NCBI GenBank assembly: GCA_017430535.1 | Contig: JAFRMR010000023.1 | Location: 124,001-188,000 of the forward strand | Source of the DNA: Clostridia bacterium | Lineage (GTDB): Bacteria > Bacillota > Clostridia > Oscillospirales > Acutalibacteraceae | Direction of reading: 5' to 3' | Length of the DNA: 64,000 nucleotides | In this document: one piece after another, positions 7,999 to 17,904 of the stretch | Position numbering within the stretch: the first letter of the stretch is position 1 | Layout of the letters: each line of letters starts with the position of its first letter | The notes under the pieces: model-generated | Told to the model about the DNA's origin: nothing | Seen by the model: the letters and a program-made list of their open reading frames with translations, nothing else | Databases searched by the model: none | Position numbers and translations under genes: made by a program

Positions 7999-9820
7999 TG
8001 GGATGATAATCTCCTCTGCCGCTCTGCCCTCTTCCCGAGGGAGCAACAAGGCATTTTGCAGAGTAGCCTATAAGGTCTCTCCTGCCTGCTTTTATGAGGG
8101 CCTCGCGCACAAGGTCTGCATTCTTGGGATCATAATACTGGAGCAGGGCTCTCTGCAAAGCCTTTTCGTGAGGATTGACCGATACATAAACTTCTTTAAG
8201 GGTGTAGGGATCAAGGCCTGTATAGTACATGCAGGTTGAGATTGTGCCGGGGGTTGGGTAAAAATCCTGCACCTGCTCCGGGCGGATTTTAAGCCGTTTG
8301 AGGAAACAGGCAAGCTCAACCGCCTCTTTAAGGGTACTGCCCGGGTGGGATGACATAAGGTAGGGAACAAGGTACTGATCCTTGCCTGCCTTCTCACTAA
8401 GGGAAAAGTATTTTTTTGAAAACTCAAGGTAGGCCTCAATATGGGGCTTACCCATTTTATCCAGCACGGCGGCGGAGCAGTGCTCCGGGGCAACTCTGAG
8501 CTGACCGCTGACATGGTATTTTACCAGCTCACGCAGGAAAGTATCATCCTTATTCTTAAGAAGATAATCATACCTTATGCCTGAGCGGATAAACACCTTT
8601 TTGATACCCGGCAGGTTTCTTACCGCCCTGAGGATATCAAGATATTCGCTGTGATCCGCCGTAAGGCGGGGGCAGGGCTCCGGGGCAAGGCAGTGTTTGC
8701 CTTTGCACAGGCCCCTTTCCTCCTGACCTTTGCAGGAGGGATTGCGGAAATTGGCGGTGGGGCCGCCTATATCGTGAATATAGCCCTTGAAGCCGGGCTG
8801 ATTTATGAAGCTTTGGGCTTCTCTGATAATTGACTCTTTGCTGCGGGAGGTAACATACCTGCCCTGATGAAAAGCGAGGGAGCAGAAATTGCAGCCGCCG
8901 AAGCACCCTCTGTTATGGGTAATGGAAAAGCGGACCTCATCAATGCCGGGAACACCGGAGTCCTTATCGTAAACCGGGTGCCAGTTTCTTTCATAGGGGA
9001 GCTCATAAACCTCATCAAGCTCATCCTGAGAAAGGGGCATTGATGGCGGATTCTGCACCAGCATTTTACTGCCGTGCCTCTGCTTTACGGCTTTGCCCCG
9101 GAAGAAATCCTGCTCATCCTGCTGAATACGGCAGGATACGGCGTATTCTTTTTTTGAAGCGACAACATTTTCAAAAGAGGGACACTCGGCGCCGGAATAG
9201 GGAGTTTCCCGCACATCGCAGGCGTAGCATGTGCCCCGTATATCTCTTATATCGGATATTTTTTCTCCGCTTTGAAGACGGCGGGCTATTTCAACAACGG
9301 ATTTTTCGCCCATACCGTAGGATATAAGATCCGCCTGGGAATCGAAAAGTATGGAGCGGCGGATTTTATTATCCCAGTAATCATAGTGGGCAAACCTGCG
9401 AAGGGAGGCCTCAAGCCCCCCGATAATAACGGGAATTTCGCCGTAAGCTTCTCTTATCCTGTTGCAGTAAACAATTACGGCTCTGTCGGGCCTTAACCCC
9501 GTTTTGCCGCCGGGGGAATAATAATCAAAGGACCTTTTCTTTTTTGCTACGGTGTAATGGGCTACCATTGAATCAATATTGCCGCTGCTTACAAAAAAGC
9601 CGAGGCGGGGCCTGCCGAAGCGGGTGAAATCGGCGGTGCTTTTCCAATCCGGCTGAGCGAGGACGGCCACACGGAACCCGGCCTTTTCAAGCACGCGGGT
9701 TATGATTGCCATACCGAAGGCGGGGTGATCAACATAGGCATCCCCGCAAACATAGACAAAATCCGGGGCATCCCAGCCTCTTTGCTCCATATCCTGTTTT
9801 GAGATAGGTAAAAAGCCCAT
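7979..9820 (-). CDS. YgiQ-family radical SAM protein
   Basis: A 613-aa protein with the N-terminal UPF0313 region (VYVCGDAYVDHPAFG, VIIGGLEASLRRFAHYDYW), then a radical-SAM core with CFGGCNFC near 305 and a C-terminal part containing QVQDFYPTPGT. The family is widespread in anaerobes. It has a [4Fe-4S] cluster and presumably makes a 5'-deoxyadenosyl radical, but the substrate is not known. Length is usual. It sits 13 bases after ftsK and overlaps the following hydrolase gene, so the three are probably cotranscribed. Confidence 0.93.
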   Translation of the reverse strand: MGFLPISKQDMEQRGWDAPDFVYVCGDAYVDHPAFGMAIITRVLEKAGFRVAVLAQPDWKSTADFTRFGRPRLGFFVSSGNIDSMVAHYTVAKKKRSFDYYSPGGKTGLRPDRAVIVYCNRIREAYGEIPVIIGGLEASLRRFAHYDYWDNKIRRSILFDSQADLISYGMGEKSVVEIARRLQSGEKISDIRDIRGTCYACDVRETPYSGAECPSFENVVASKKEYAVSCRIQQDEQDFFRGKAVKQRHGSKMLVQNPPSMPLSQDELDEVYELPYERNWHPVYDKDSGVPGIDEVRFSITHNRGCFGGCNFCSLAFHQGRYVTSRSKESIIREAQSFINQPGFKGYIHDIGGPTANFRNPSCKGQEERGLCKGKHCLAPEPCPRLTADHSEYLDILRAVRNLPGIKKVFIRSGIRYDYLLKNKDDTFLRELVKYHVSGQLRVAPEHCSAAVLDKMGKPHIEAYLEFSKKYFSLSEKAGKDQYLVPYLMSSHPGSTLKEAVELACFLKRLKIRPEQVQDFYPTPGTISTCMYYTGLDPYTLKEVYVSVNPHEKALQRALLQYYDPKNADLVREALIKAGRRDLIGYSAKCLVAPSGRGQSGRGDYHPNERKKK

Positions 9821-9833
9821 ACTCCGTCCTTAC

Positions 9834-12800
9834 TTAGTTAAAGTAGCTGTCTATATCATCGTCATCGCCCTCATCATCATCGCCGTCATTAAGAATATCA
9901 TCTATATAAACAATGGGGGCTTCGTTTTCATAATCCGTCTCTTCGCTATCGGCGGGTTTTTCGGCGTACTCATAGCCGTCATCAAAAACTTCATACTCAA
10001 CGGGTTCATCATCAAGCTTATCGTAATATGTTTCCTGAGGGGGTTCTTCCTCAGGCAGTTTACTTTCTGCCGGCTCATCCCAGGGTACTTCCTCAGGGGA
10101 AAGCTCAACCTCCTCCGGTTCATCGGAAATATCATCTGCATGTGATTCGCTGAGCTCTTCGGGTTCATCCGGCTCTTCAAGCACGGGGAACTGCAGAATT
10201 TCTTCAGGCTCTTCCGGCTCGTCGAATTCCTCGGGTTCATCGAATTCTTCGGGCTCGTCAAAGATTTCCTCTTCAGCGGGTTCATCCTCAGATTCGTCTT
10301 CAATAAACTCTCCGGTATCTTCCGACTCGTAAATAACCTCTTCATCGGGGGCTTCATATTCCGACTGACTGTTTACGGGGGAGCCGGAAACGCTGAGATC
10401 ATCAAACTCAAGCTGCTCATCTTTGCCGGTGCCGCCTGCAGCAAGAGCCTGGCGCTCATACCACTCCTGCTTTGTAATGAGAACCTTACGGGGCTTTGCG
10501 CCCTCGGAGGGACCTACTATGCCGTTCTCCTCAAGCTGATCCATAACTCTTGAGGCCCTGGCGTAACCGAGCTTCAGCTTTTTCTGAAGCATTGTGGTGG
10601 AAACCTGGCCCATATTTACGGCAACCTCTGCGGCATCATTGAACATGGGATCCGTATCATCACCGGAATCCTCCTGCTCGCCGTTCTTACCGCCCGAAGC
10701 GGCGGCTTTGGCCTCGATTTCCTGCATAATTTCATCATCATACTCGGCAGAGGCCTGAGTTTTGATGTGATTCACAACCGCCTCAACCTCTTCATCGGAA
10801 ATGAAGCAGCCCTGAACTCTGGTGGGCTTTGACGCGCCTACGGGGTTAAAGAGCATATCGCCGTTACCCAGCAGTTTTTCAGCGCCGCCCTGATCGATTA
10901 TTGTGCGGGAATCTGTCTGCGATGAAACAAACAGAGCTATTCTTGAGGGGATATTTGCCTTGATAATACCGGTGATAACATCAACGGAAGGCCTCTGTGT
11001 GGCAATTACAAGGTGAATGCCTGCGGCTCTTGCCATCTGGGCAAGGCGGCAGATACAGTCCTCAACCTCTTTCGGAGAGGCCATCATAAGATCCGAAAGC
11101 TCATCAATGAAAATGACAATCTGGTGCATTTTTTCAAGGCTTTCATCGGTCTGGGCAAGTTTATTGTAGCCCTTGATATCCCTGACACCGGTAGCTGCAA
11201 AAGAAGCGTAGCGTTTTTCCATTTCGCTTACCGCCCAGCTGAGAGCGCCGGCGGCCTTGCGGGGATTTGAAACCACGGGCACCTGAAGGTGAGCTATGCC
11301 GTTATATACGGTAAACTCGACCATCTTGGGGTCAATCATAAGAAGCTTTACATCATCGGGAGATGCGTTATAGAGAATGCTGATAATCATTGTGTTGAGG
11401 CATACGGATTTACCTGAACCCGTGGTGCCCGCCACAAGCAGGTGGGGCATTTTGGCAAGGTCTGCGGTGATAATGTTGCCGGTGATATCCTTGCCAAGAG
11501 CAACATTGAGCTTGCTCTTGAGAGCGCCTGCCCTGTATTGATCGGTATCAATTATTTCACGCATTGATACCATGGACTTTGCGCTGTTGGGAACCTCAAT
11601 GCCTATGGCGGATTTGCCGGGGATGGGAGCCTCAATCCTTACGCTCTCCGCCGCAAGGCGAAGGGCAATATCATCCGCAAGGGATGTGATTTTATTAATC
11701 CTGACGCCCGCTTCGGGGACCAGCTCATACCTTGTGACTGAGGGACCTCTGCTGATATTGGTAACCGTAGCGTTTATCTTGAAGCTTTCAAGGGTGGCGA
11801 TAAGCTTATTGGCGCCGCTCATCATCTCATCCTGATTTCCGGCTCCGCCGGAGGATGCACGTTTTTCGAGGCAGGCAATAGGCGGGAAAACATATTTGCC
11901 TTTTTTGCGTTTTTCAGGCTCGGGAGGAGGAGTGAATTTTTCTTCATCCGGCTTTTCGGGCTTCTGTTTGCCCGATTTTTTATCGGGAACCTTTGCGAGC
12001 TTCTTTTCGGGGGCGGCGCTTTCGCCGGCAGCCATTTCGGGCACAAGAGAACTACCTGTGCCGCTTATGGGCTTTGGCAGAGCATCAACCGCAACGGGAG
12101 GAGCCGCAACAACGGGAGGCATATCCGGCTCTATGAGAACTGCGGGTACTCTTGTTTTACCTCTGTGGGAAGTTCCGTTATCATCGGGGAGCTCGGGAGG
12201 TTTCTTATTTTTCTTTTCTTCCTCTTCCTGCTCTTTTCTTGCCCTTATCTCTTCTCTCTTTTGGGCGTTCTTTTCAAACTGCTCGCCGGTAAACTCGCCG
12301 ACTTTCTTAACGGGCTTCTTTATGTAAGATGCCAGCAGAGGAAGGGTGGTGCCGGTAACAAGCAGTATGAAAACAACCAGCAGCACAACGGTAAGTATGC
12401 CTGCGCCGGTTTTGCCGAGAAGCTTGCAGATGGCTCCGCCGAACACAGCGCCCACAACACCGCCGCCTGTGCCCTTTTCCCAGGCCTCTTTGACCTGAGC
12501 GGCAATTTCACTTGTAAGGAAATACTCGGCAGGGCTGCGGAAAATATGGGCCGTGGCGCACACAAACAGCATAAGGCCCGAGGCGCTTATTACATTGTTG
12601 CTCATTCTGGTATCGGGCCTGTCTTTGGCGCAGACTATTGCAATATACATAAGCACAAAAGGCAGCAGATAGGAGCAGGCGCCGAAAACCCTGAACAGAA
12701 ATGAGTGGCAGAGAGCCCAGCCGCTCTCGCCCTCAATAAAGACAAGGCAGCCCGACAGCACTGCTATACCGAAAAGGATAATGGCCGTTTTCTGCCTGTT

Positions 12801-12902
12801 GAGGGCGGCGGCATTACCTTTGGATTTTTCTTCCGGCTTTTTGGCCGGGGTATTCTTTTTTGCACCTTTGGCCGGTTGCTTTTTCTTCGGAACATCAGCC
12901 AT
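9834..12902 (-). CDS. FtsK/SpoIIIE-family DNA translocase with a long acidic C-terminal tail
   Basis: Pumps chromosomal DNA during septation or sporulation. About four hydrophobic segments lie in the first 200 residues, followed by a K/E/P-rich linker. The motor has Walker [12 protein letters not shown] near 494 and Walker [12 protein letters not shown] gamma winged-helix domain (about 755-800), which reads chromosome orientation, follows. Unusually, another 200 residues rich in Asp, Glu and Pro come after it, including FDEPEE in three tandem copies. Start: ATG at 12902, nine bases after GGAG; an ATG three codons upstream touches the GGAG and is unlikely. FtsK and SpoIIIE cannot be told apart here. 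Confidence 0.96.
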   Translation of the reverse strand: MADVPKKKQPAKGAKKNTPAKKPEEKSKGNAAALNRQKTAIILFGIAVLSGCLVFIEGESGWALCHSFLFRVFGACSYLLPFVLMYIAIVCAKDRPDTRMSNNVISASGLMLFVCATAHIFRSPAEYFLTSEIAAQVKEAWEKGTGGGVVGAVFGGAICKLLGKTGAGILTVVLLVVFILLVTGTTLPLLASYIKKPVKKVGEFTGEQFEKNAQKREEIRARKEQEEEEKKNKKPPELPDDNGTSHRGKTRVPAVLIEPDMPPVVAAPPVAVDALPKPISGTGSSLVPEMAAGESAAPEKKLAKVPDKKSGKQKPEKPDEEKFTPPPEPEKRKKGKYVFPPIACLEKRASSGGAGNQDEMMSGANKLIATLESFKINATVTNISRGPSVTRYELVPEAGVRINKITSLADDIALRLAAESVRIEAPIPGKSAIGIEVPNSAKSMVSMREIIDTDQYRAGALKSKLNVALGKDITGNIITADLAKMPHLLVAGTTGSGKSVCLNTMIISILYNASPDDVKLLMIDPKMVEFTVYNGIAHLQVPVVSNPRKAAGALSWAVSEMEKRYASFAATGVRDIKGYNKLAQTDESLEKMHQIVIFIDELSDLMMASPKEVEDCICRLAQMARAAGIHLVIATQRPSVDVITGIIKANIPSRIALFVSSQTDSRTIIDQGGAEKLLGNGDMLFNPVGASKPTRVQGCFISDEEVEAVVNHIKTQASAEYDDEIMQEIEAKAAASGGKNGEQEDSGDDTDPMFNDAAEVAVNMGQVSTTMLQKKLKLGYARASRVMDQLEENGIVGPSEGAKPRKVLITKQEWYERQALAAGGTGKDEQLEFDDLSVSGSPVNSQSEYEAPDEEVIYESEDTGEFIEDESEDEPAEEEIFDEPEEFDEPEEFDEPEEPEEILQFPVLEEPDEPEELSESHADDISDEPEEVELSPEEVPWDEPAESKLPEEEPPQETYYDKLDDEPVEYEVFDDGYEYAEKPADSEETDYENEAPIVYIDDILNDGDDDEGDDDDIDSYFN

Positions 12903-12955
12903 TCGGTTCATCTCCCCATATATAAAAATAATAATTAAATATAAAGTGTTATTAT

Positions 12956-12984
12956 ATTATATCATTAAAAAATAAAATATGCAA
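12956..12984 (-). promoter_or_regulatory. Sigma-A promoter of ftsK
   Basis: TTGCAT (12984-12979), 17-base spacer, perfect TATAAT (12961-12956) on the minus strand in a strongly AT-rich stretch between the divergent ftsK and sirtuin genes. A second TATAAT overlaps at 12956-12951. Confidence 0.75.
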
Positions 12985-13016
12985 TATAAAAATACTACAT
13001 TTTGTTGATAAGTGCA

Positions 13017-13045
13017 TTGAAAAGTACAAATTGTGGTGTTATTAT
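13017..13045 (+). promoter_or_regulatory. Possible promoter of the sirtuin gene
   Basis: TTGAAA (13017-13022), 17 bases, TATTAT (13040-13045). The predicted start of transcription, near 13052, falls at the ribosome binding site AGAGGTG, so the leader would be only about 12 bases. Spacing is good but the position is doubtful. Confidence 0.4.
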
Positions 13046-13063
13046 CTATTCAGAGGTGATTTT

Positions 13064-13789
13064 ATGGAAAGCGAAAAAATCAAAAAATTAAACGAGATAA
13101 TCAAAGAGGGAAACAACATTGTATTTTTCGGCGGCGCAGGCGTATCCACCGAGAGCGGAATACCGGATTTCCGCTCTGCCGACGGAATATATATGATGAA
13201 CTACAAATACCCTCCCGAGCAGATAATCAGCAGGAGCTTTTTTGACAGACATCCCAAGGAATTTTTTGAATTTTATAAAAAGTATTTTTACTACCCGGAT
13301 GCAAAGCCGAACATTACCCACCTGAAGCTGGCGGAGCTTGAAAAACAAGGAAAACTCAAGGCCATTGTAACCCAGAATATTGACGGGCTGCACACTGCCG
13401 CCGGCAGCAAAAATGTATTTGAACTGCACGGTTCTGTTTTCAGAAACTACTGCATGAACTGCGGTAAATTTTATGATATCGATTACATAATAAACAGCGA
13501 CGGCATACCGAAATGCTCCTGCGGCGGAACGGTGAAACCGGATGTGGTTTTATATGAAGAATCCCTTGATGAAAGGTGCATTGAAGGGGCTGTAAGAGCC
13601 ATTGAGCAGGCGGATACCCTGATTGTTGCCGGCACGTCCCTCAGGGTTTACCCGGCGGCGGGATTCATAAGATACTTCAGGGGCAGAAACCTTGTGATTA
13701 TCAATAAAGAAAAAACGGATATGGACTCCATGTTTAACCTGTGCATAAACGGCAGCCTGAAGGATGTTATGTCCGAACTGGAAATTTAA
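13064..13789 (+). CDS. NAD-dependent protein deacylase, Sir2 family (sirtuin)
   Basis: Removes acyl groups from lysines using NAD+, giving nicotinamide and O-acyl-ADP-ribose. Visible motifs are GAGVSTESGIPDFRS near 24-38, TQNIDGLH, the catalytic-His motif LHGSVF, and a zinc site made by CMNC near 130 and CSC near 150. NKEKTD closes the NAD site. At 241 aa it is a normal single-domain bacterial sirtuin. Start ATG 13064 is set by AGAGGTGATTTT just upstream; a reading from 13031 has no such site. It diverges from ftsK and is followed by the glycerol-type operon after 99 bases. Confidence 0.95.
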   Translation: MESEKIKKLNEIIKEGNNIVFFGGAGVSTESGIPDFRSADGIYMMNYKYPPEQIISRSFFDRHPKEFFEFYKKYFYYPDAKPNITHLKLAELEKQGKLKAIVTQNIDGLHTAAGSKNVFELHGSVFRNYCMNCGKFYDIDYIINSDGIPKCSCGGTVKPDVVLYEESLDERCIEGAVRAIEQADTLIVAGTSLRVYPAAGFIRYFRGRNLVIINKEKTDMDSMFNLCINGSLKDVMSELEI

Positions 13790-13826
13790 ACCTGGGGCTG
13801 AATAAGGTTACATATAAATAATTTTG

Positions 13827-13855
13827 TTGCATAAATATATATAGTGTGATAGAAT
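13827..13855 (+). promoter_or_regulatory. Sigma-A promoter of the GlpA-like operon
   Basis: TTGCAT (13827-13832), 17-base spacer, TAGAAT (13850-13855), then a leader of about 27 bases to the ATG at 13889. The 99-base gap between the sirtuin gene and this operon shows no terminator. Confidence 0.65.
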
Positions 13856-13888
13856 TATTGATTGGAAAAATATTCGGAGGATGAACAA

Positions 13889-15319
13889 ATGAACTATGAT
13901 GTTGCAATTATAGGCGCAGGCGTAATCGGCGCCTTTGCGGCCAGAGAGCTGAGCCGCTATAACATCAGAACCGCTCTGATTGAACGCTGTAACGATATGG
14001 CAATGGGTACCTCAAAGGCAAACTCTGCCATAGTTCACGCCGGTTTTGATGCCATACCCGGTACCCTTAAAGCCAGATTCAATGTTGAAGGCACGGCCCT
14101 TATGCCCAAGGTGTGCAAAGAGCTTTCCGTACCCTTCAAGCCCATAGGTTCCCTTGTGGTTGCCTTTTCAGATGAAGAAATGAAAACCCTAGAGAAACTG
14201 CTTGAAAGAGGAAACAAAAACGGTGTGCCGGGCCTTGAAATTTACGGCCGGGAAAAACTCAGGGAAGTTGAGCCGAATATAAGCGAAGAGGCCGTAGGTG
14301 CGCTTTTCGCCCCCACAGCCGGCATAGTGTGCCCCTATGAGCTCACAATTGCCGCCACCGAAAACGCGGTTGTAAACGGCGCCGAGTTCATAAGAAACTT
14401 TGAAGTTGCAGGCATAGATTACAGCGGCGATACCTTCACACTGCGCAGTGCAGATAAAGAAATCAAGGCAAAAATCGTTGTAAATGCCGCAGGAGTTTAT
14501 GCGGATAAAATTGCAGCAATGGCCGGTGATAATTCAATAAATATTATTCCCCGTAAAGGCGAATATGTGCTCTGCGACAAGACCTCCGGCTCCCTTGCAA
14601 AACACGTGGTGTTCCAGTGCCCCACCCCCATGGGCAAGGGCGTGCTTGTTACCCCCACCGTGGACGGCAACCTGCTGCTGGGCCCCACCGCAAAGGATAT
14701 TGAGGATAAAGAAAACACAGTTACTACGGCCCAGTCCCTTGCCGAAGTGCTTGAAAAAACGAAAAAATCATTCCCCACAATAAACACAAGAGATATAATC
14801 ACATCCTTTGCAGGCCTGAGAGCCCACGAGGACAGCGATGATTTTATAATAGGCAAGAGCGCTGCAAACCCGAAATTTATAAACGCAGCAGGCATAGAGA
14901 GCCCCGGCCTTTCCGCCGCCCCTGCCATAGGAGCTTATATTGCAGGCCTTGTCAGGGATGAGCTCGGCGCAGATGCAAAGCCGGATTTCACCCCCGTAAG
15001 GGAGGAACCCGTAAGATTCAGAAACATGACAAACGAGCAGCGCAAGGCGCTGATTGAAAAGAACCCCGCCTACGGCAGAATAATCTGCCGCTGTGAAACA
15101 GTTACGGAAGGCGAAATACTTGACGCCATAAAGGCCCCTGCCGGTGCAAGAGATGTGGACGGCGTGAAGAGAAGAACCAGGGCCGGTATGGGGCGCTGCC
15201 AGGGCGGTTTCTGCGGCTCAAAGGTTGTGGAACTGCTGGCAAAAGAGCTTGGAGTTGAAGTAAATGAAATAACCAAGTTCGGCGGAAATTCCAGAATTCT
15301 TTATGAAAGAACAAAGTGA
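13889..15319 (+). CDS. FAD-dependent oxidoreductase with BFD-like [2Fe-2S] domain (anaerobic glycerol-3-phosphate dehydrogenase GlpA-like)
   Basis: A 476-aa flavoprotein. It has an N-terminal dinucleotide fold (IIGAGVIGAFAARELSRY), a DAO-type FAD domain and a C-terminal BFD-like iron-sulfur domain with CRC near 400 and GRCQGGFC near 436. This is the GlpA type of glycerol-3-phosphate dehydrogenase or a close relative. Glycerol-3-phosphate oxidation to dihydroxyacetone phosphate is the likely reaction, inferred from family and operon, because no glpK or glpF is nearby. ATG 13889 has GGAGG eight bases upstream; the TTG nine codons earlier has no ribosome site. It is 14 bases ahead of the next oxidoreductase gene. 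Confidence 0.88.
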   Translation: MNYDVAIIGAGVIGAFAARELSRYNIRTALIERCNDMAMGTSKANSAIVHAGFDAIPGTLKARFNVEGTALMPKVCKELSVPFKPIGSLVVAFSDEEMKTLEKLLERGNKNGVPGLEIYGREKLREVEPNISEEAVGALFAPTAGIVCPYELTIAATENAVVNGAEFIRNFEVAGIDYSGDTFTLRSADKEIKAKIVVNAAGVYADKIAAMAGDNSINIIPRKGEYVLCDKTSGSLAKHVVFQCPTPMGKGVLVTPTVDGNLLLGPTAKDIEDKENTVTTAQSLAEVLEKTKKSFPTINTRDIITSFAGLRAHEDSDDFIIGKSAANPKFINAAGIESPGLSAAPAIGAYIAGLVRDELGADAKPDFTPVREEPVRFRNMTNEQRKALIEKNPAYGRIICRCETVTEGEILDAIKAPAGARDVDGVKRRTRAGMGRCQGGFCGSKVVELLAKELGVEVNEITKFGGNSRILYERTK

Positions 15320-15333
15320 AAGGAGGATGCTGA

Positions 15334-16587
15334 ATGCTTAACTATGATATAGTTGTTGTAGGCGGAGGCCCCGCAGGTATGGCGGCGGCGATACGCGCAA
15401 GAGAATGCGGTATTGACAGTATCCTCATTCTTGAAAGAGCTGAGTGCCTGGGCGGAATACTTGAGCAGTGCATACACACGGGCTTCGGCCTTCAATATTT
15501 CGGCGAGGAGCTTTCCGGCCCCGAATATGCCGACAGATTCATCTGCCGGGTTAACGAAATGGGCATTGAGTACAAAACCGATACAATGGTACTTGATGTT
15601 ACGGAAGATAAAAAAGTTTACGCCATCAACAAGACCGACGGTCTGCTTGAAATACAGGCAAAATCCGTTATACTCGCCATGGGATGCAGAGAGAGACCCA
15701 GAGGTGCCCTGAACATTGCAGGTACAAGGGCTTCCGGCATTATGAGCGCGGGAACTGCGCAGAAATATGTGAACATAGACGGCTATATGCCCGGCAAAAA
15801 AATCGTGATACTGGGCTCCGGCGATATAGGCCTTATTATGGCCCGCCGTATGACCCTGGAAGGGGCAAAGGTTGAGTGCGTATGCGAGCTTATGCCTTAC
15901 TCCAGCGGCCTTACCAGAAACATAGTTCAGTGCCTTGATGATTTCGGCATTCCCCTGAAGCTGAGCCACACCGTAATTGATATTCAGGGAAAAGACAGGG
16001 TAACGGGTGTTACCATAGCGAAGGTTGACGAAAACCTGAAACCCATACCCGGCACAGAAGAGAATATTGAGTGCGATACTCTCATGCTCTCCGTAGGCCT
16101 CATCCCCGAAAATGAGCTTACCAAAAATGCCGGTATTTCCCTTGACAGGGTTACCAGCGGAGCTGTTGTGGACGAATACAGGGAAACCGACCACAAAGGT
16201 ATTTTTGCCTGCGGCAATGTGCTTCATGTACATGACCTGGTTGACTTTGTTACCCAGGAAAGCCAGATTGCCGGCGAAGGCGCCGCAAACTATGTAAAGG
16301 GCCTTAAAAACGAAGCAAAATACATTACCACAAAGGGCGTAGGCGCCGTAAGATATATTGTGCCCCAGAAGGTGAATATACTGAACGAAGGGGATGTAAA
16401 GCTCTTCTTTAGAGTGGGCTCCACATTCAAAAACGCCACGGTTAAGGTAAGCTATAACGGCAGTGAACTTATCAGCCGCAAACGCCCCCGCCTTGCTCCC
16501 GGAGAAATGGAAAATGTTGTAATTAAAAACGATATGCTCAAAGGTTTTTCCGAAGGCGGAGTAATTGAGATTACGGTGGAGGGATGA
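15334..16587 (+). CDS. NAD(P)/FAD-dependent oxidoreductase, second subunit of GlpA-like complex
   Basis: A 417-aa pyridine-nucleotide-disulfide-type flavoprotein. The N-terminal FAD fold reads VVGGGPAGMAAAIRA, followed by LGGILEQCIHTGFG. A second dinucleotide fold reads IVILGSGDIGLIMARRM near 150, and GIFACGNVLHVHDL binds FAD near 290. In Clostridia this gene type regularly stands between a GlpA-like gene and a DUF1667 gene and is thought to pass electrons from glycerol-3-phosphate to NAD(P)+ or another acceptor. Start ATG 15334 has AAAGGAGGA upstream. A 431-aa open frame on the opposite strand is its shadow, not a gene. Confidence 0.9.
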   Translation: MLNYDIVVVGGGPAGMAAAIRARECGIDSILILERAECLGGILEQCIHTGFGLQYFGEELSGPEYADRFICRVNEMGIEYKTDTMVLDVTEDKKVYAINKTDGLLEIQAKSVILAMGCRERPRGALNIAGTRASGIMSAGTAQKYVNIDGYMPGKKIVILGSGDIGLIMARRMTLEGAKVECVCELMPYSSGLTRNIVQCLDDFGIPLKLSHTVIDIQGKDRVTGVTIAKVDENLKPIPGTEENIECDTLMLSVGLIPENELTKNAGISLDRVTSGAVVDEYRETDHKGIFACGNVLHVHDLVDFVTQESQIAGEGAANYVKGLKNEAKYITTKGVGAVRYIVPQKVNILNEGDVKLFFRVGSTFKNATVKVSYNGSELISRKRPRLAPGEMENVVIKNDMLKGFSEGGVIEITVEG

Positions 16588-16589
16588 AT

Positions 16590-16955
16590 ATGACAAGAAA
16601 CATTACCTGCGTTACCTGCCCCATGGGCTGCGGTATAACCGTTGAAATAAACGAAAACGGAGAGGTTACAAGCGTTTCCGGTAACACCTGCAAAAGGGGC
16701 GAAACCTACGCAAAAAACGAGGTAACCAACCCTCAGAGAAGCCTTGCGACAACAGTAAGGGTAAATGACGGCGTGTATAATGTTGTGCCCTGCAAATCCT
16801 CCGCTCCCCTGCCCAAAGATAAGATATTTGACTGTATGAAGGTTATAAACAGCATACAGGCACAGGCCCCCGTGAAGCTCGGGGATGTGCTGGCTGAAAA
16901 CATCTGCTCAACAGGGGTAAACATTGTGGCAACAAACCACTGCCCGGCAAAGTAA
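16590..16955 (+). CDS. DUF1667 iron-sulfur-type protein
   Basis: A 121-aa protein with CVTCPMGCG near its N-terminus and a further cysteine in GNTCKRGETYA, the DUF1667 pattern, which probably holds an Fe-S centre or zinc. In many Clostridia it is the third gene of the glycerol-3-phosphate dehydrogenase module, as here. Start: the upstream gene ends at 16587 and GGAGGG at 16578-16583 lies seven bases before ATG 16590. The ATG at 16584 touches that site and is less likely. It is followed by a clear terminator. Confidence 0.88.
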   Translation: MTRNITCVTCPMGCGITVEINENGEVTSVSGNTCKRGETYAKNEVTNPQRSLATTVRVNDGVYNVVPCKSSAPLPKDKIFDCMKVINSIQAQAPVKLGDVLAENICSTGVNIVATNHCPAK

Positions 16956-16971
16956 TAATACAATGTATAAT

Positions 16972-17007
16972 AAAAGACTTGCAGTTTCTGTTACTGCAAG
17001 TCTTTTT
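16972..17007. terminator. Bidirectional intrinsic terminator
   Basis: Perfect 11-bp stem AAGACTTGCAG (16974-16984) with CTGCAAGTCTT (16994-17004) and a 9-base loop. T-runs flank it on both strands. It separates the convergent DUF1667 gene (plus) and rsgA (minus) and closes the 22-kb minus-strand run. Confidence 0.9.
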
Positions 17008-17010
17008 GTT

Positions 17011-17904
17011 TTATTTTTTGCCGGATTTTTTAAGCTGCTCTTCACGGGACTCCGCCTGCTGCAGAAGAGCAACATAACTGCTGTGCCTTGATGAGGAAAT
17101 ATCCCCTGCCTCAACCGCCTCCAGTATTCTGCAGCCTTTGTCCTTTTCGTGCCTGCAGGAGGAGAAACGGCACTGCCCGAGATAATCCTCAAACTCAGGA
17201 AAAGAGGCGGCAAGAATATCGGTGGGGATATACTCGCTCTCCTCAGAAACTATTGAAGCAAAGCCCGGGGTATCTGCCACATAGCCGCCGCACATTCTAA
17301 AAAGCTCGCTGTGGCGGGTGGTGTGCTTGCCCCTGCCGAGCTTAGCGCTGATTTCTGCGGTTTTAAGACCCAGAGCAGGATCAATGGCATTGAGGAGCGA
17401 TGATTTGCCTACGCCGGAATTGCCCGCAAAAGCGCTTATATGGCCTTCAAGCTCCGGCTTGATTGCTTCAATGCCTTCGCCGGTCTTATTGGAAACACAG
17501 AAGGTTTTTATCCCTGCGCTGCGGTATATTCCGGCGAATTCATCTGCCGAGGCCATATCGCATTTTGTGAAAACAACTATGGGCTCAATATTTTTGCTTG
17601 CGGCAATTGCCGTAAGCTTATCGATAATAAAGGGCACGGGAGCGGGCTCAACGGTGGATGCGATGATGAAAAGCCGGCTTATGTTGGCAACGGGAGGGCG
17701 CATAAGCTCTGATGTTCTTTCCTTTATAACATCAATTGTGTTTTCGGCGCCTTCATTTACGGAGATTGTTACAAAATCCCCTGCAACCGGCTTTTTGCCC
17801 TCTTTGCGGAATATGCCCTTGGCTTTGCACTCATATACCTGACCGGCGGCCTCAACATAGTAGAAGCCGCCGATTCCTTTAATTATTATGCCGTCTTTAT
17901 TCAT
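17011..17904 (-). CDS. rsgA: Ribosome small-subunit-dependent GTPase RsgA
   Basis: A late 30S assembly GTPase. The N-terminal OB fold is followed by a circularly permuted GTPase in which FTKCDMA precedes the P-loop GNSGVGKSSLLN (about 162-173) and DTPGF. A C-terminal zinc finger has CRFSSCRHEKDKGC. Length 297 aa is usual. Its ATG overlaps the last eight bases of prkC. PrkC-type kinases phosphorylate RsgA in B. subtilis, and the phosphatase-kinase-rsgA order is conserved across Firmicutes. Confidence 0.97.
   Translation of the reverse strand: MNKDGIIIKGIGGFYYVEAAGQVYECKAKGIFRKEGKKPVAGDFVTISVNEGAENTIDVIKERTSELMRPPVANISRLFIIASTVEPAPVPFIIDKLTAIAASKNIEPIVVFTKCDMASADEFAGIYRSAGIKTFCVSNKTGEGIEAIKPELEGHISAFAGNSGVGKSSLLNAIDPALGLKTAEISAKLGRGKHTTRHSELFRMCGGYVADTPGFASIVSEESEYIPTDILAASFPEFEDYLGQCRFSSCRHEKDKGCRILEAVEAGDISSSRHSSYVALLQQAESREEQLKKSGKK

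Noticed and set aside
15301-16596. A 431-codon open frame on the minus strand opposite the FAD oxidoreductase
   Set aside because: It is almost wholly antisense to a gene with clear motifs, its translation has no recognisable domain, and it lacks a ribosome site. It comes from codon bias of the sense gene.
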